Shown: in pieces, positions 36,272 to 45,301 of the stretch
How the letters are laid out: every line of letters starts with the position of its first letter
Position numbering within the stretch: the first letter of the stretch is position 1
Source: JANQEU01 sp965601455
GTDB taxonomy: Bacteria > Bacteroidota > Bacteroidia > Cytophagales > Cyclobacteriaceae
Assembly (NCBI GenBank): GCA_965601455.1
Contig: OZ271831.1
Location: 248,001 to 312,000, forward strand
Direction of reading: 5' to 3'
Length of the DNA: 64,000 bases
The notes under the pieces: generated by a model
Database searches by the model: none
What the model saw: the letters and a program-made list of their open reading frames with translations, nothing else
Told to the model about the DNA's origin: nothing
Translations under genes and position numbers: made by a program

Positions 36272-37201
36272 GTGAGAAAGGGATTAATTGATAAAATCAA
36301 ACTTCCTGTTCGAAAATATTTGGAATATAGTCGAAAACTGGATCCAAATGATGCCACTATACTTGTGAGTGATCCCCGGGGGGGGAGCACCTGGCTTTCC
36401 GAGTGCTTACTACAAGACAAAAAACTAGCTTTAATCTGGGAACCACTACATATTGGTGAAAACAGACTTTTCAAGGAAATAGGATTTGACTACAGGCAGC
36501 ACATTCCTGAAAACGATAGATGGAACGAAGCTCAATATAGGTTTGAAAAACTACTTAGCGGTGGAAATCTGAGTGTCTGGACCACCTCAAAAGTATCCTT
36601 GAGAAAGTTGCAAAAATCGGAGAGATTACTTTTTAAGTTTTGTAGGGCTCATCTCCTACTTCCTTGGTTAGTAAATAATTTTAATTTTCACCGATCACCT
36701 ATCTATCTTGTAAGACATCCGTTTGCTGTAGTTAAATCACAATTAAAAGAGGATGATTGGAAGACAGTAAAAGTTCCCTACCCAATTCCACAGGGACGAT
36801 TTAACGAACTATTTTCTCGTCACCAAAAATTTCTTGAAGGTTTGAAAACCACTGAGGAAGTCTTAATGGCTACATGGTGTATTTGCAACGGTTACCTTTT
36901 GACTCATCCAGGTAATAATATAGACTGGATAACCATAACCTACGAAAACCTGCTTATTAGGCCTGAAATTGAGGTTCATAGAATTTCTAAAAGGTGGGGA
37001 GAAAAAATCTCAGTTAATGTAAGTGCCATGAATAAGCCGAGTAGCACAAGTAAAACTTTATATTCTGGTATTCAGGAAAGACTAAATACTTGGGAACATT
37101 ATTTCTCACAAGATCAAATCAATAAGTTCGTCGATATTTTAGATTATTTTAAAATAGACTTGTATAGCAGGGATATAATTCCTTCAAAGAGTTTTGATTA
37201 A
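36272..37201 (+). CDS. Sulfotransferase family protein
   Basis: The protein of about 309 residues has the two PAPS-binding motifs of sulfotransferases. The 5'-phosphosulfate loop is SDPRGGSTWL near residue 34, and the 3'-phosphate site is IYLVRHPFAVVKSQL near residue 148, with R and S in the expected places. The 5' end offers GTG at 36272 and TTG at 36269. The codons for the loop contain a C4G8 run at 36374-36385 that is out of keeping with the AT-rich surroundings. A sulfated glycan is the likely product. Confidence 0.8.
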   Translation: MRKGLIDKIKLPVRKYLEYSRKLDPNDATILVSDPRGGSTWLSECLLQDKKLALIWEPLHIGENRLFKEIGFDYRQHIPENDRWNEAQYRFEKLLSGGNLSVWTTSKVSLRKLQKSERLLFKFCRAHLLLPWLVNNFNFHRSPIYLVRHPFAVVKSQLKEDDWKTVKVPYPIPQGRFNELFSRHQKFLEGLKTTEEVLMATWCICNGYLLTHPGNNIDWITITYENLLIRPEIEVHRISKRWGEKISVNVSAMNKPSSTSKTLYSGIQERLNTWEHYFSQDQINKFVDILDYFKIDLYSRDIIPSKSFD

Positions 37202-37214
37202 TACAGGGTAGAGG

Positions 37215-37556
37215 ATGTTAAAGATATTCTTAACAATGACACCTTTGACAATACTAGCTCAAGTATTGACCTTGGACCTACCAGATGAGGTATGTGTCGA
37301 TGAAAGATCTGACGTTATCAACAACTCTACTGGTCTCATAAGGTATGAATGGGATTTTTGCGGCGATGATTTTGAAATCGAACCGACAATCAATTCTTCA
37401 ATAAGTATTTCTTCAATGGGCTTGAATAGAGGTATGGAAATCATAAAGGAAAATGGTGAGTTCTATGGCCTTTTTGCAGATTTCAATGATGGTCAGTTAT
37501 TCTTAGTAAGCCTTGGAGATAGTATAGATGGCACCTCACCGGAAGTGTCAGGATAG
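37215..37556 (+). pseudogene. 5' fragment of a frameshifted PKD-repeat T9SS cargo gene
   Basis: The 113-residue frame begins with a short signal peptide (MLKIFLTMTPLTILAQ). It continues into a repeated beta-propeller-like domain and stops at 37556. The next frame (open from 37523) carries on the same repeat pattern with no loss of sense, so one base is probably missing near 37547. The next fragment is listed separately. Either the gene is disrupted in this strain or the sequence contains an error. Confidence 0.7.
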
Positions 37557-37705
37557 TATATTCAGGAGATAATCTAGTTAGTCCCGAAGAAATTTACTGT
37601 ACCTGGATAGATGGTCAACTGTTCTGTTTTGTAGGATCGGCATCATCTTCAACTGGAATTAGTAGGCTTGATTTTGGCAATTCAATTACTAATTCTCCAA
37701 CATCT

Positions 37706-40690
37706 GTGAATCTAGGTAACTATGGATTTGCCACACAGATGCGTGATCTAAAAGTTTTTCACGATAATGGTTCTTATGTGCTTCTTATTCTGACAACCGG
37801 AAACTACTTCGTACAATTGAATTTTGGGGACGATATAATGAGCGTACCTACCATATCATCAACAGCTATTATACCGGGTTTAACAACTACTTCTGGATTT
37901 GATTTGGTTAAAATTGATGCTGAATGGACTGGGTTTGTAGCAGCTATCAACGGGTTAAATCTGGCAAGAATTAATTTTGGAGGATCTCTTTTAAATGATC
38001 CTGTTGTAGAATCAACATTTGATTTAAGCCCGTTGGATAGACCATTTAGAATAAAGTTATTAAATAGTGGGTATGGGTTTTATGGTTTGATTACAGACCT
38101 AGGGAGAACAACAAGTTTAGTTGATTTTGGGGATATATTATCAGGTAATTATTCAGACCTTGGTCGGTCTGTTTCAAATGGAAATTCAGTGGACGGGGTT
38201 TACGTAATGGGCAAGTACAAGTTTTTGAATTTAAATGGTACGCAGTTGGAAAGTATCAAATTCTTCTCGAATTGCGGGATTGTCGATCATTTTTCAGAGT
38301 TGGAGGTTCCATCTTTCTCTTACACGAGTTCAGGCGAAAAATATATCGTCGTTAGAGGATTTGACAGTCAGGACAGTTCGGTTTTTTTGACCGACACCAT
38401 AACCGTCCTCTCCCAAACCGCCCCTGACATCTCCTTCTCCACTACCAACCAATGCGTTTCCGCCACCAATACCTTCACCCCGAACCTGTCAGGACTAAGC
38501 TCTTACTCGTGGGATATCGATAACGATGGAAATCCTGACTACACATCGGAAAATCCAAATCATCAATACTCAAACGATACGTCCTATGTCATCAGGCTTG
38601 ATGTGAATGATGGCACATGCGACAATTTTGTCCTGGATACGATCAATATCTATCCGGATCCGCCTCAGCCTTCATTTACACTGGATGCCAGTGTTTTTTG
38701 CCAGGAAGTAGATGTAGGGCTTTCAAACACCACTGATGAATCGGGATATGATGACATCCTTTCCTATAACTGGACGGTAACAGACCTGGGAAGTTTATCT
38801 GAAGATCAGCCAGCGATTTCCTTCGCCAATACCGGGCAAAAAAATATTTCCGTAACTACCTCGTTACCGGGGTGTCAATCCAGTGCAACACAGCAGGACA
38901 TCACTGTCCAGGGAGCGCCTCTCTCTACCTTCTCAGTTGATGACAATTGCCTGGGAGAAGAATCTGTTTACGATAATAATTCTGATACCGGTTTATCCTA
39001 CGCCTGGACCTTTGGAGATGGCTTCGGCAGTTCGTTGGAGTCGCCCACTCATACATACTCCACAGCAGGAAAATTTGAAACGAAGCTTACCGTTACAGAC
39101 GGTATTGGTTGTGCAAGTACCTTCAGTGATTCTGTTACTATTTTCTCGCTTCCGGAAGCTGGTTTTCAAAATGGACTGATCTGCCAGGGTGACTCTGCCA
39201 TTTTTCAGGATACTTCTGTGGTAAATAATGGGGACATTATAGCATGGAAGTGGTACGTTGATAGCGTTTTAGTTGACTCTGTTCAAAACCCTACAGTTTT
39301 CCTAAACCAATCAGGAACAATCGATTTACTGCAGGTTGTGACCGGGACTGGTGAATGTGATGCATCCACCACCAAATCAGTAACAGTCCTTGAAATACTT
39401 GAACCTTCGTTTTCTATTGAGACAGCCTGTCTGGGTGAAACATACACATTTACTAATACCACCGACACCAGCACATACCTTACAAGAGAATGGATATTCC
39501 AGGGACAAACTTTCGAGCAGGATCAGGTGGAACTTGTACTGGATACCGCCGGAACCTACGAAATCACGCTCGAAATGATGAACAGAAATCTCTGCTCCTC
39601 ATCCTTCACCCAATCGTTTGAGGTGATAGGAGCACCCGAGTTTGTGGTGCAGTCACAAAACCTATGCGCAAATGAATCAACTATTATCGAAGATCTAACG
39701 AGTTCAAATGATCCGATTATCTCGAGAACATGGACAGTAGGCACGGAGGTAATAGGGAATGGGTCCCAAGTGTTTTATCAATTTGGAGATCCTGGTCAAT
39801 ATAATATCGTGCTTGATGTAATTACCGAATCCGGATGCTCCTATCAGTATAATCAAGCAGTTTCGATTATCGATGTCCCAGATGTCGAATTTGATGCTAG
39901 CTCGGACTATGCTATCGCTGGAAACTCAATCGTCTTTACCGATCTTTCCAATTCAGATTCTACTTTTTGGTACGTCGGGACCGATTCCCTGGGTATGGAT
40001 AGCACCCTTACCAATACTTTTTTTGAGGAAGGAACTGTTCCGGTTTCCTTAATCGCTGTATCTGAGGAAGGGTGCCTGGATACCACGATCACCAATATTT
40101 TGGTTGCTATTCCGCAACTTGATTTACAACTATTGTCTTTTGAAATTATTGAAGATCAATCTGGTTTTGGGTCTGTGATCGCAGCTGTTGAGAATCGAAG
40201 TAACCTTCCGGTAGAGGATTTTCAATTCATTCTGGAGCTAGACAACGAACTAACCCTTCGTGAACAAATATCAAATCGAATAAACGTAGGGCAAAGTGGT
40301 GTTTTTAATCTGAATACAGCAATTCCTCTTTCCTCAGGGCTGGTGGAAACCGTCTGCCTGACAGTTAGTGCTGGGATCTCTGATGATGATCAGACGCCCA
40401 CCGACAACGAATTCTGTATTAATCTTGATCAAAAGGTGGTTATTCAGCCTCCTTACCCCAACCCTGCTCAGGACAGACTTTCCATTAAGGTAATTCTGCC
40501 AGATTCGGACAAAGTAACGTTTCGATTATTGGACATGAATGGCAAAGTTCGTTTCCAGGAGTCTTTCCCCGATGTTGCATCAGGACTCACCTCATTCCAA
40601 ATTCCACTTGTGGATATTCCTCCTGGATTGTACTTCCTGGAGATTGATGCAGGACGTCGTATTGAGACCTCCAGAATAGTTGTAAAATAA
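37706..40690 (+). CDS. PKD-repeat protein with T9SS type A sorting domain; 5' end in another frame
   Basis: The frame begins at a GTG at 37706 but is open from 37523, and together with the 37215 fragment it would encode about 1150 residues. The N-terminal part has repeats of about 50-55 residues marked by VDFG, LNFG or INFG. About seven PKD-like domains follow, for example SYSWDIDNDGNPDYTSENPN and SYAWTFGDGFGSSLESP. Next comes a CARDB-like region, then a type A sorting domain from YPNPAQDRLSI to the terminal RIVVK. It should be exported by type IX secretion and attached to the surface. Base composition changes abruptly at about 38390, inside the gene. Confidence 0.8.
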   Translation: MNLGNYGFATQMRDLKVFHDNGSYVLLILTTGNYFVQLNFGDDIMSVPTISSTAIIPGLTTTSGFDLVKIDAEWTGFVAAINGLNLARINFGGSLLNDPVVESTFDLSPLDRPFRIKLLNSGYGFYGLITDLGRTTSLVDFGDILSGNYSDLGRSVSNGNSVDGVYVMGKYKFLNLNGTQLESIKFFSNCGIVDHFSELEVPSFSYTSSGEKYIVVRGFDSQDSSVFLTDTITVLSQTAPDISFSTTNQCVSATNTFTPNLSGLSSYSWDIDNDGNPDYTSENPNHQYSNDTSYVIRLDVNDGTCDNFVLDTINIYPDPPQPSFTLDASVFCQEVDVGLSNTTDESGYDDILSYNWTVTDLGSLSEDQPAISFANTGQKNISVTTSLPGCQSSATQQDITVQGAPLSTFSVDDNCLGEESVYDNNSDTGLSYAWTFGDGFGSSLESPTHTYSTAGKFETKLTVTDGIGCASTFSDSVTIFSLPEAGFQNGLICQGDSAIFQDTSVVNNGDIIAWKWYVDSVLVDSVQNPTVFLNQSGTIDLLQVVTGTGECDASTTKSVTVLEILEPSFSIETACLGETYTFTNTTDTSTYLTREWIFQGQTFEQDQVELVLDTAGTYEITLEMMNRNLCSSSFTQSFEVIGAPEFVVQSQNLCANESTIIEDLTSSNDPIISRTWTVGTEVIGNGSQVFYQFGDPGQYNIVLDVITESGCSYQYNQAVSIIDVPDVEFDASSDYAIAGNSIVFTDLSNSDSTFWYVGTDSLGMDSTLTNTFFEEGTVPVSLIAVSEEGCLDTTITNILVAIPQLDLQLLSFEIIEDQSGFGSVIAAVENRSNLPVEDFQFILELDNELTLREQISNRINVGQSGVFNLNTAIPLSSGLVETVCLTVSAGISDDDQTPTDNEFCINLDQKVVIQPPYPNPAQDRLSIKVILPDSDKVTFRLLDMNGKVRFQESFPDVASGLTSFQIPLVDIPPGLYFLEIDAGRRIETSRIVVK

Positions 40691-40803
40691 ATCCCTACAC
40701 AATAGGGGTTTTGGCGAACAGATTGTTATTCTGTTATGAATTTGCAAAATCTTATATCAGTTTTTCTAATTCTATTACTTTTGCAGCAAATATTATTCTG
40801 AAA

Positions 40804-41295
40804 ATGAAGGTGAACTCAGTAAATATTAAATTAGATAGTACCGATAGAAAAATACTGGAGATTCTCCAGCACAATGCCAAGATTACAAATGCCCAACTTT
40901 CTAAGGATATTGGACTATCACCTGCCCCAACACTGGAAAGAGTAAAGAAATTGGAGAACTCAGGTATCATAAAGAGTTATCATGCAATACTGGACAATGC
41001 AAAGATCGGACTTGGGGTAAGCACATTCGTTCTGGTCTCATTAAAAGGCCACAACAAAAAGAATATTGACATTTTCATGGAGCAAATTGCCGATGTACCA
41101 GAGGTAATAGAATGTCATCACATTACCGGATCGGGTGACTTTATGTTGAAAGTGATCACCAGTGATATTGGGGCGTATCAACAGCTAATGCTCGAAAAAG
41201 TTAGTGAAATTGAAGTGGTGGATAACCTTCAATCCATGGTGATATTGTCAACTTTCAAGGATAGCAGGGTAATGCCTGTACCTGAACATGAGTAA
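40804..41295 (+). CDS. Lrp/AsnC family transcriptional regulator
   Basis: The 163-residue protein has an N-terminal winged helix (DSTDRKILEILQHNAKITNA, then LSKDIGLSPAPTLERVKKLE) and a C-terminal RAM ligand-binding domain with HHITGSGDFMLKV. It should sense an amino acid or related ligand. The frame extends back to a TTG at 40711, but the ATG at 40804 gives the usual start. TACTTTTG at 40776-40783 fits a minus-7 element just upstream, although no good minus-33 box is seen. It overlaps the phosphoribosyltransferase gene by eight bases. Confidence 0.9.
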   Translation: MKVNSVNIKLDSTDRKILEILQHNAKITNAQLSKDIGLSPAPTLERVKKLENSGIIKSYHAILDNAKIGLGVSTFVLVSLKGHNKKNIDIFMEQIADVPEVIECHHITGSGDFMLKVITSDIGAYQQLMLEKVSEIEVVDNLQSMVILSTFKDSRVMPVPEHE

Positions 41296-41791
41296 AAAAA
41301 ATCTGATTCTCGGCGAAGACCGTATCAATAAAATCATCAAACGGATTGCTTATCAGATTATTGAGGGCAATCACAAATACAAGAAGATCGTTGTGCTGGG
41401 AATTAATGGCCAGGGAGAAATATTGGCCGACCTATTAAGTAAGGAGGTGGAATCTATTCGGCCTGCATTGGAGTGCCAGGTGGAACAGTTGAAGATCGAT
41501 AAAGCAAAACCGAAATTTTCTGACATCGAGTTATCCTGTTCGTTGCAGGAACTTAGTAACCGTTCAGTAGTTGTGGTTGACGATGTAATGAATACCGGAA
41601 GAACACAGTCCTATGCTCTGAGCTTTATACTGCAATCACCAGTTAAGAAAGTTGAGACTGCGGTGCTTGTTAATCGAAGTCACAAGGCATTTCCTATATC
41701 AGCCACATATAGTGGGATTTCACTTAGTACAACAATAGATGAGCACATACAGGTGGAGTTAGATAAGGAAACTGCGGCCTATCTCTATTGA
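41288..41791 (+). CDS. Phosphoribosyltransferase (PyrR-like)
   Basis: The 167-residue protein has the type I phosphoribosyltransferase fold with the PRPP-binding signature VVVVDDVMNTGRT near residues 94-106 and a VVLGINGQGEILADLL segment near residue 35. It is most like PyrR/Hpt-type proteins. Co-transcription with an Lrp regulator is likely from the eight-base overlap. The base used is unknown. The stop overlaps the convergent gene by seven bases. Confidence 0.85.
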   Translation: MSKKNLILGEDRINKIIKRIAYQIIEGNHKYKKIVVLGINGQGEILADLLSKEVESIRPALECQVEQLKIDKAKPKFSDIELSCSLQELSNRSVVVVDDVMNTGRTQSYALSFILQSPVKKVETAVLVNRSHKAFPISATYSGISLSTTIDEHIQVELDKETAAYLY

Positions 41792-42825
41792 GAATACAAA
41801 TATGGTTTTCTGAAAACCATCTCCAGGCACAATTGCAGTACTTCCCCAATGTTCTTACAACCCAAGAACTCTTTTTCATCGTAGAATTGTGATAATTCCT
41901 TTCGCAACGTCTCTACATTTTTTTGGGTAGAGAGCTCCTCAGATTTCATCACATCAAGCAAATCTTTTACCCGCTCCCTTTCCATTTTAATCCGGTTGGC
42001 AATCATTACCCGCTCCTCTCGTTGATATTGGCGCATGGTTTCCGGAGTCATGTTATCTAATCCAATCTTGATGATCGGATTGTTTTGCTTGAAATACTTG
42101 GGCATGTAGATGGCAATTCGACCCTCATAGGATTGCTGGTCGAAGTCAATGGCACGTATCCGATAATGTACTTCGTCAAAATCAGGAGTGATGTCAACCA
42201 CGAAGTTGCTTGCATGCATATCGCCAAGTAAACGGACAAAGCAACGCTCATTGAATTTGACAAACTCTTTCGCTAATCGGATCTTGTTAAGGTCTTTTTC
42301 CTTCATTACCGTCTCAATGAACTGGTCTCCGGGGATTCCGACAATGTGTTCTTCGATTAGGGTGTTTTTACTGACCAGGTAGGAAAGTTTATTAGGGGAC
42401 AGTAAATGCTCCAATTCCAGACCATAAATTCTGGAAGCGTCAGGATGCTTTACATAGAAGTAGTCAAAGTTATCGTTGATGCGGTTTACAATTCTTATCC
42501 GGAAGGGTTTTGTATTTCCAAAAACACACAGATCAACTCGATCAATGAATAGGTGTTCAATCACACTAAGATCACCGTCCGCTTTCATTAGTGCGTATAT
42601 CTTTTTTAATGAAAGTTGAATTTCTTCCAGATCAGCTTGTGAGTAAAATACTGTTTCCCACAATGTATCCTGACCCTTGCCATCGTATTGAGCAATGGAG
42701 TTATCGTACCGATGTAAATCATCGTATGATATGGGTAATGAATAGGCTCGTCCATACTTTTCCAGGTAAGACCAAAGTTGGTCAGTGATCTGAAAAGGAA
42801 TCTTCTTTTTGGAGATGATAGCCAT
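41785..42825 (-). CDS. Kinase-like protein of unknown function
   Basis: The 346-residue soluble protein has no close match I recognise, but it has motifs of the aminoglycoside/choline-kinase type: LLGDMHASN (D202, H204, N207) followed by RAIDFDQQ (D227). These match the catalytic loop GDxHxxN and the Mg-binding IDFD of that fold. An N-terminal lobe with a lysine-containing strand is plausible but not certain. Its start overlaps the glycosyltransferase stop in TAATG, so the two are translationally coupled. It may phosphorylate a sugar or small molecule made by its neighbour. Confidence 0.6.
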   Translation of the reverse strand: MAIISKKKIPFQITDQLWSYLEKYGRAYSLPISYDDLHRYDNSIAQYDGKGQDTLWETVFYSQADLEEIQLSLKKIYALMKADGDLSVIEHLFIDRVDLCVFGNTKPFRIRIVNRINDNFDYFYVKHPDASRIYGLELEHLLSPNKLSYLVSKNTLIEEHIVGIPGDQFIETVMKEKDLNKIRLAKEFVKFNERCFVRLLGDMHASNFVVDITPDFDEVHYRIRAIDFDQQSYEGRIAIYMPKYFKQNNPIIKIGLDNMTPETMRQYQREERVMIANRIKMERERVKDLLDVMKSEELSTQKNVETLRKELSQFYDEKEFLGCKNIGEVLQLCLEMVFRKPYLYSQ

Positions 42826-43901
42826 TACTCTGTCAAATATCTTAAAAACAAGTCATCTCTCATCTTTTCCCACTCCCTGAATTTTTCCTGAACGGGTTGA
42901 TAATGGGGCAGGTATTCGACCAATTTACTAATATCAAATTCATGATGAGAAATTCCTGCGCCGGCTTTTTCACCATCAACTGCATTACAAGCCTGTTCGT
43001 AATGGCCTTGCACGGGTACCATCATAACGGGTTTTCCTAAATACATGGATTCACAGATAGACTCGAAACCAGCAGTTGATATGTAACCTTTCGAGCTGGA
43101 CAGGTACTCCAGAAAGGCAATGTCATCCAATTGATGAAATGTGAGTGTATCATCTACCTGCCATACTTTCGGTTTTCCTGGCATATCCCAGAAGCACATA
43201 AGACGAACATCGGGTTGGCTTTTGTGAAATTGTTCTACCTCCTTACCATATCCTGAATTCACCATGTAGATGAGAATGAGGTCATCAATCGAAACTTCCA
43301 GCTCTTTGACCTGCTTTCTGATTAAAGGAGGTACAACAAACATTTTCTTTTTCGGTAGATGATCAAAAGGCTGAAACGAAAGAGCAAGGATACTATCGGT
43401 TCCCAGGCACGTGATTTTGTTTCCAATCATCAGAGAGGTCTTATCAAAAGGTTTCCCTTTTGGGAAAGTGAAAGTGGGGTGATTGAGTAGATACTGGTGA
43501 CCGATGCAGATGAATTTTGATTTAGGCCGATGGAAGAAATTATAAATACCGGCTAAAAAATCATAGAAGTTGATAATTACATCAGGTTCATTATCATCCA
43601 CCAGCTTTTTTAGCTTACCTATTTCCTTCCTGTAAACCGGGGTATTGGCCATTTCATAAACGATGGTCCGAAAAGGCTTGACTGATTTGTTATCCTTGTC
43701 AGTAACAAAATTCGGACTGCTAAGGGAGGTGACAGTGGCGCCAACACGATTAATAAAGAAATCTGGAATCTCTCTCCTCTTACTTTTTCCGACGACAACA
43801 TGTACGATTTCGTGACCATTAGAACGCAGGAGTTCACTGAGTGCTATCGCCTGGGTCATATGTCCCCGTCCTTCACCTTGTACTGTGAACAAAAACTTCA
43901 T
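42825..43901 (-). CDS. Glycosyltransferase of the GT28/MurG-like group
   Basis: The 358-residue GT-B protein opens with FLFTVQGEGRGHMTQAIALS, which matches the MJ1255-like group with its GxGRGH motif. A donor-half motif, ISTAGFESICESMYLGKPVM, is typical of GT28-like enzymes. It is followed without a gap by the kinase-like gene. Function and acceptor are not known. The upstream ATG at 43901 is unambiguous. Confidence 0.85.
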   Translation of the reverse strand: MKFLFTVQGEGRGHMTQAIALSELLRSNGHEIVHVVVGKSKRREIPDFFINRVGATVTSLSSPNFVTDKDNKSVKPFRTIVYEMANTPVYRKEIGKLKKLVDDNEPDVIINFYDFLAGIYNFFHRPKSKFICIGHQYLLNHPTFTFPKGKPFDKTSLMIGNKITCLGTDSILALSFQPFDHLPKKKMFVVPPLIRKQVKELEVSIDDLILIYMVNSGYGKEVEQFHKSQPDVRLMCFWDMPGKPKVWQVDDTLTFHQLDDIAFLEYLSSSKGYISTAGFESICESMYLGKPVMMVPVQGHYEQACNAVDGEKAGAGISHHEFDISKLVEYLPHYQPVQEKFREWEKMRDDLFLRYLTE

Positions 43902-43927
43902 ACCGCAAAGTAACTAAGGGCCGGTAC

Positions 43928-45301
43928 CTACTTATCGAATTTCAGCAAAAACTCTGTGCCAACATTAATTACGGACTTCACGGTAATGTTTCCGTGGTGA
44001 TGTCGCATGATTTGTTTGGATAAACTCAGACCGATACCAGAGCCGTGTTTCTTGGTTGTAAAGAATGGTATAAAGATCTTTTTCAGGGCCTCTTCTTCTA
44101 TACCGGTTCCATTGTCGGCTATTGAGATGAACACATTCTCATCGCTTTGCCATGCTTTTATTTTCAATGTAGGTTTTTCACGACCCTCTTCTTCATTTTC
44201 GGCAAGCGCCTGAATACCATTTTTAACCAGGTTGATTAATACCTGTTCAATTTGTTCCTTATCGAGCGTGATCTTCAGATCAGCGGGTTCAATCTTCACT
44301 TCCAATTTTATACAACAGTCTTCGATATCTGACTTAAGCAATAAAAGAACATGCTTGATTAAATCATCCGCTTCGACTTCTCCAAGGGTAGGATGTTTAA
44401 TCCTTGTCATATTACGGAAGTCGCTTACGAACTTGATGAGACTTTCACTTCTGGTGTGAATGGTTTTTAATGCCAGGTGAAAATCTTCCACGGTATCCTT
44501 ATCAATTTCCTTAACGTCACCTGAAGTCTTAAGAAAGTAATTCAACTCACTTTCCATTGTTGCAGCCATGGACGAAATGGGAGTCACTGAATTCATGATC
44601 TCATGCGTCAAAACCCTAATAAGGTTTTGCCAGGCTTCCATTTCTTTCTCTTCCAGTTCACTTTGTATGTTCTGTAACGAGATCAATTTGAATTCCTTTC
44701 CTCTAAGAGAGAGTTCTATGACATATAATGCCATTTGAATCTCGTCATCGTTTCGGACAATTTTTATAAGATCTCGTCCACCAGTACGCAGTTCCCGGAT
44801 ACTGGTGATCAACTGCTCACTAACACTTTGTAATTGATTTACATTCTTAGTCTGTCCAACCCCTAACAACCGTCTAGCTGCAGCATTCATGATTTGGATT
44901 TCCCCTTCTTTGTCAAAGGTGATGATCCCAATTCCAACATGTTGAACAATAGTTTTCAGATATTGATACTGGGCTTCTTTATCCGCTCTGATTTCACGGA
45001 ACTTGCGAATGACTTCATTGAATTGCTTATATAGCTCATCAATTCCTGAACCTTCCTTGTGTTGAGAGTAGGTGTGAGAAAAATCCTCGTATTGAATGGT
45101 TTTTAAGAAACCGACGATCTCCCGATTTGAACGGTTCACATATCGAGCGATATTATGCACCACAAACGCCAATGCCAGGAAGACAAGAATCTTACTAATT
45201 AAGAAGGATTCTCCATAAAAGAGATTCACGAAAATGAAGGTGATTATCACCAGTACCCCAACCCTGAGGAGGAGTTGAAAACGGAAGTTCTTAAAGTCCA
45301 T
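43928..45301 (-). CDS. NtrY-like sensor histidine kinase
   Basis: The 457-residue kinase has two N-terminal transmembrane helices (about 8-27 and 31-50), a HAMP-like/coiled-coil segment, a PAS domain (about 110-210) and a kinase core. The phospho-acceptor is H233 in LTHEIMNSVTPIS. The ATPase part has LINLVKNGIQALAEN, ADNGTGI and GSGIGLSLSKQIM. It overlaps the upstream sigma-54 regulator gene by 11 bases, so the pair is certain. It probably phosphorylates that regulator. Confidence 0.9.
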   Translation of the reverse strand: MDFKNFRFQLLLRVGVLVIITFIFVNLFYGESFLISKILVFLALAFVVHNIARYVNRSNREIVGFLKTIQYEDFSHTYSQHKEGSGIDELYKQFNEVIRKFREIRADKEAQYQYLKTIVQHVGIGIITFDKEGEIQIMNAAARRLLGVGQTKNVNQLQSVSEQLITSIRELRTGGRDLIKIVRNDDEIQMALYVIELSLRGKEFKLISLQNIQSELEEKEMEAWQNLIRVLTHEIMNSVTPISSMAATMESELNYFLKTSGDVKEIDKDTVEDFHLALKTIHTRSESLIKFVSDFRNMTRIKHPTLGEVEADDLIKHVLLLLKSDIEDCCIKLEVKIEPADLKITLDKEQIEQVLINLVKNGIQALAENEEEGREKPTLKIKAWQSDENVFISIADNGTGIEEEALKKIFIPFFTTKKHGSGIGLSLSKQIMRHHHGNITVKSVINVGTEFLLKFDK

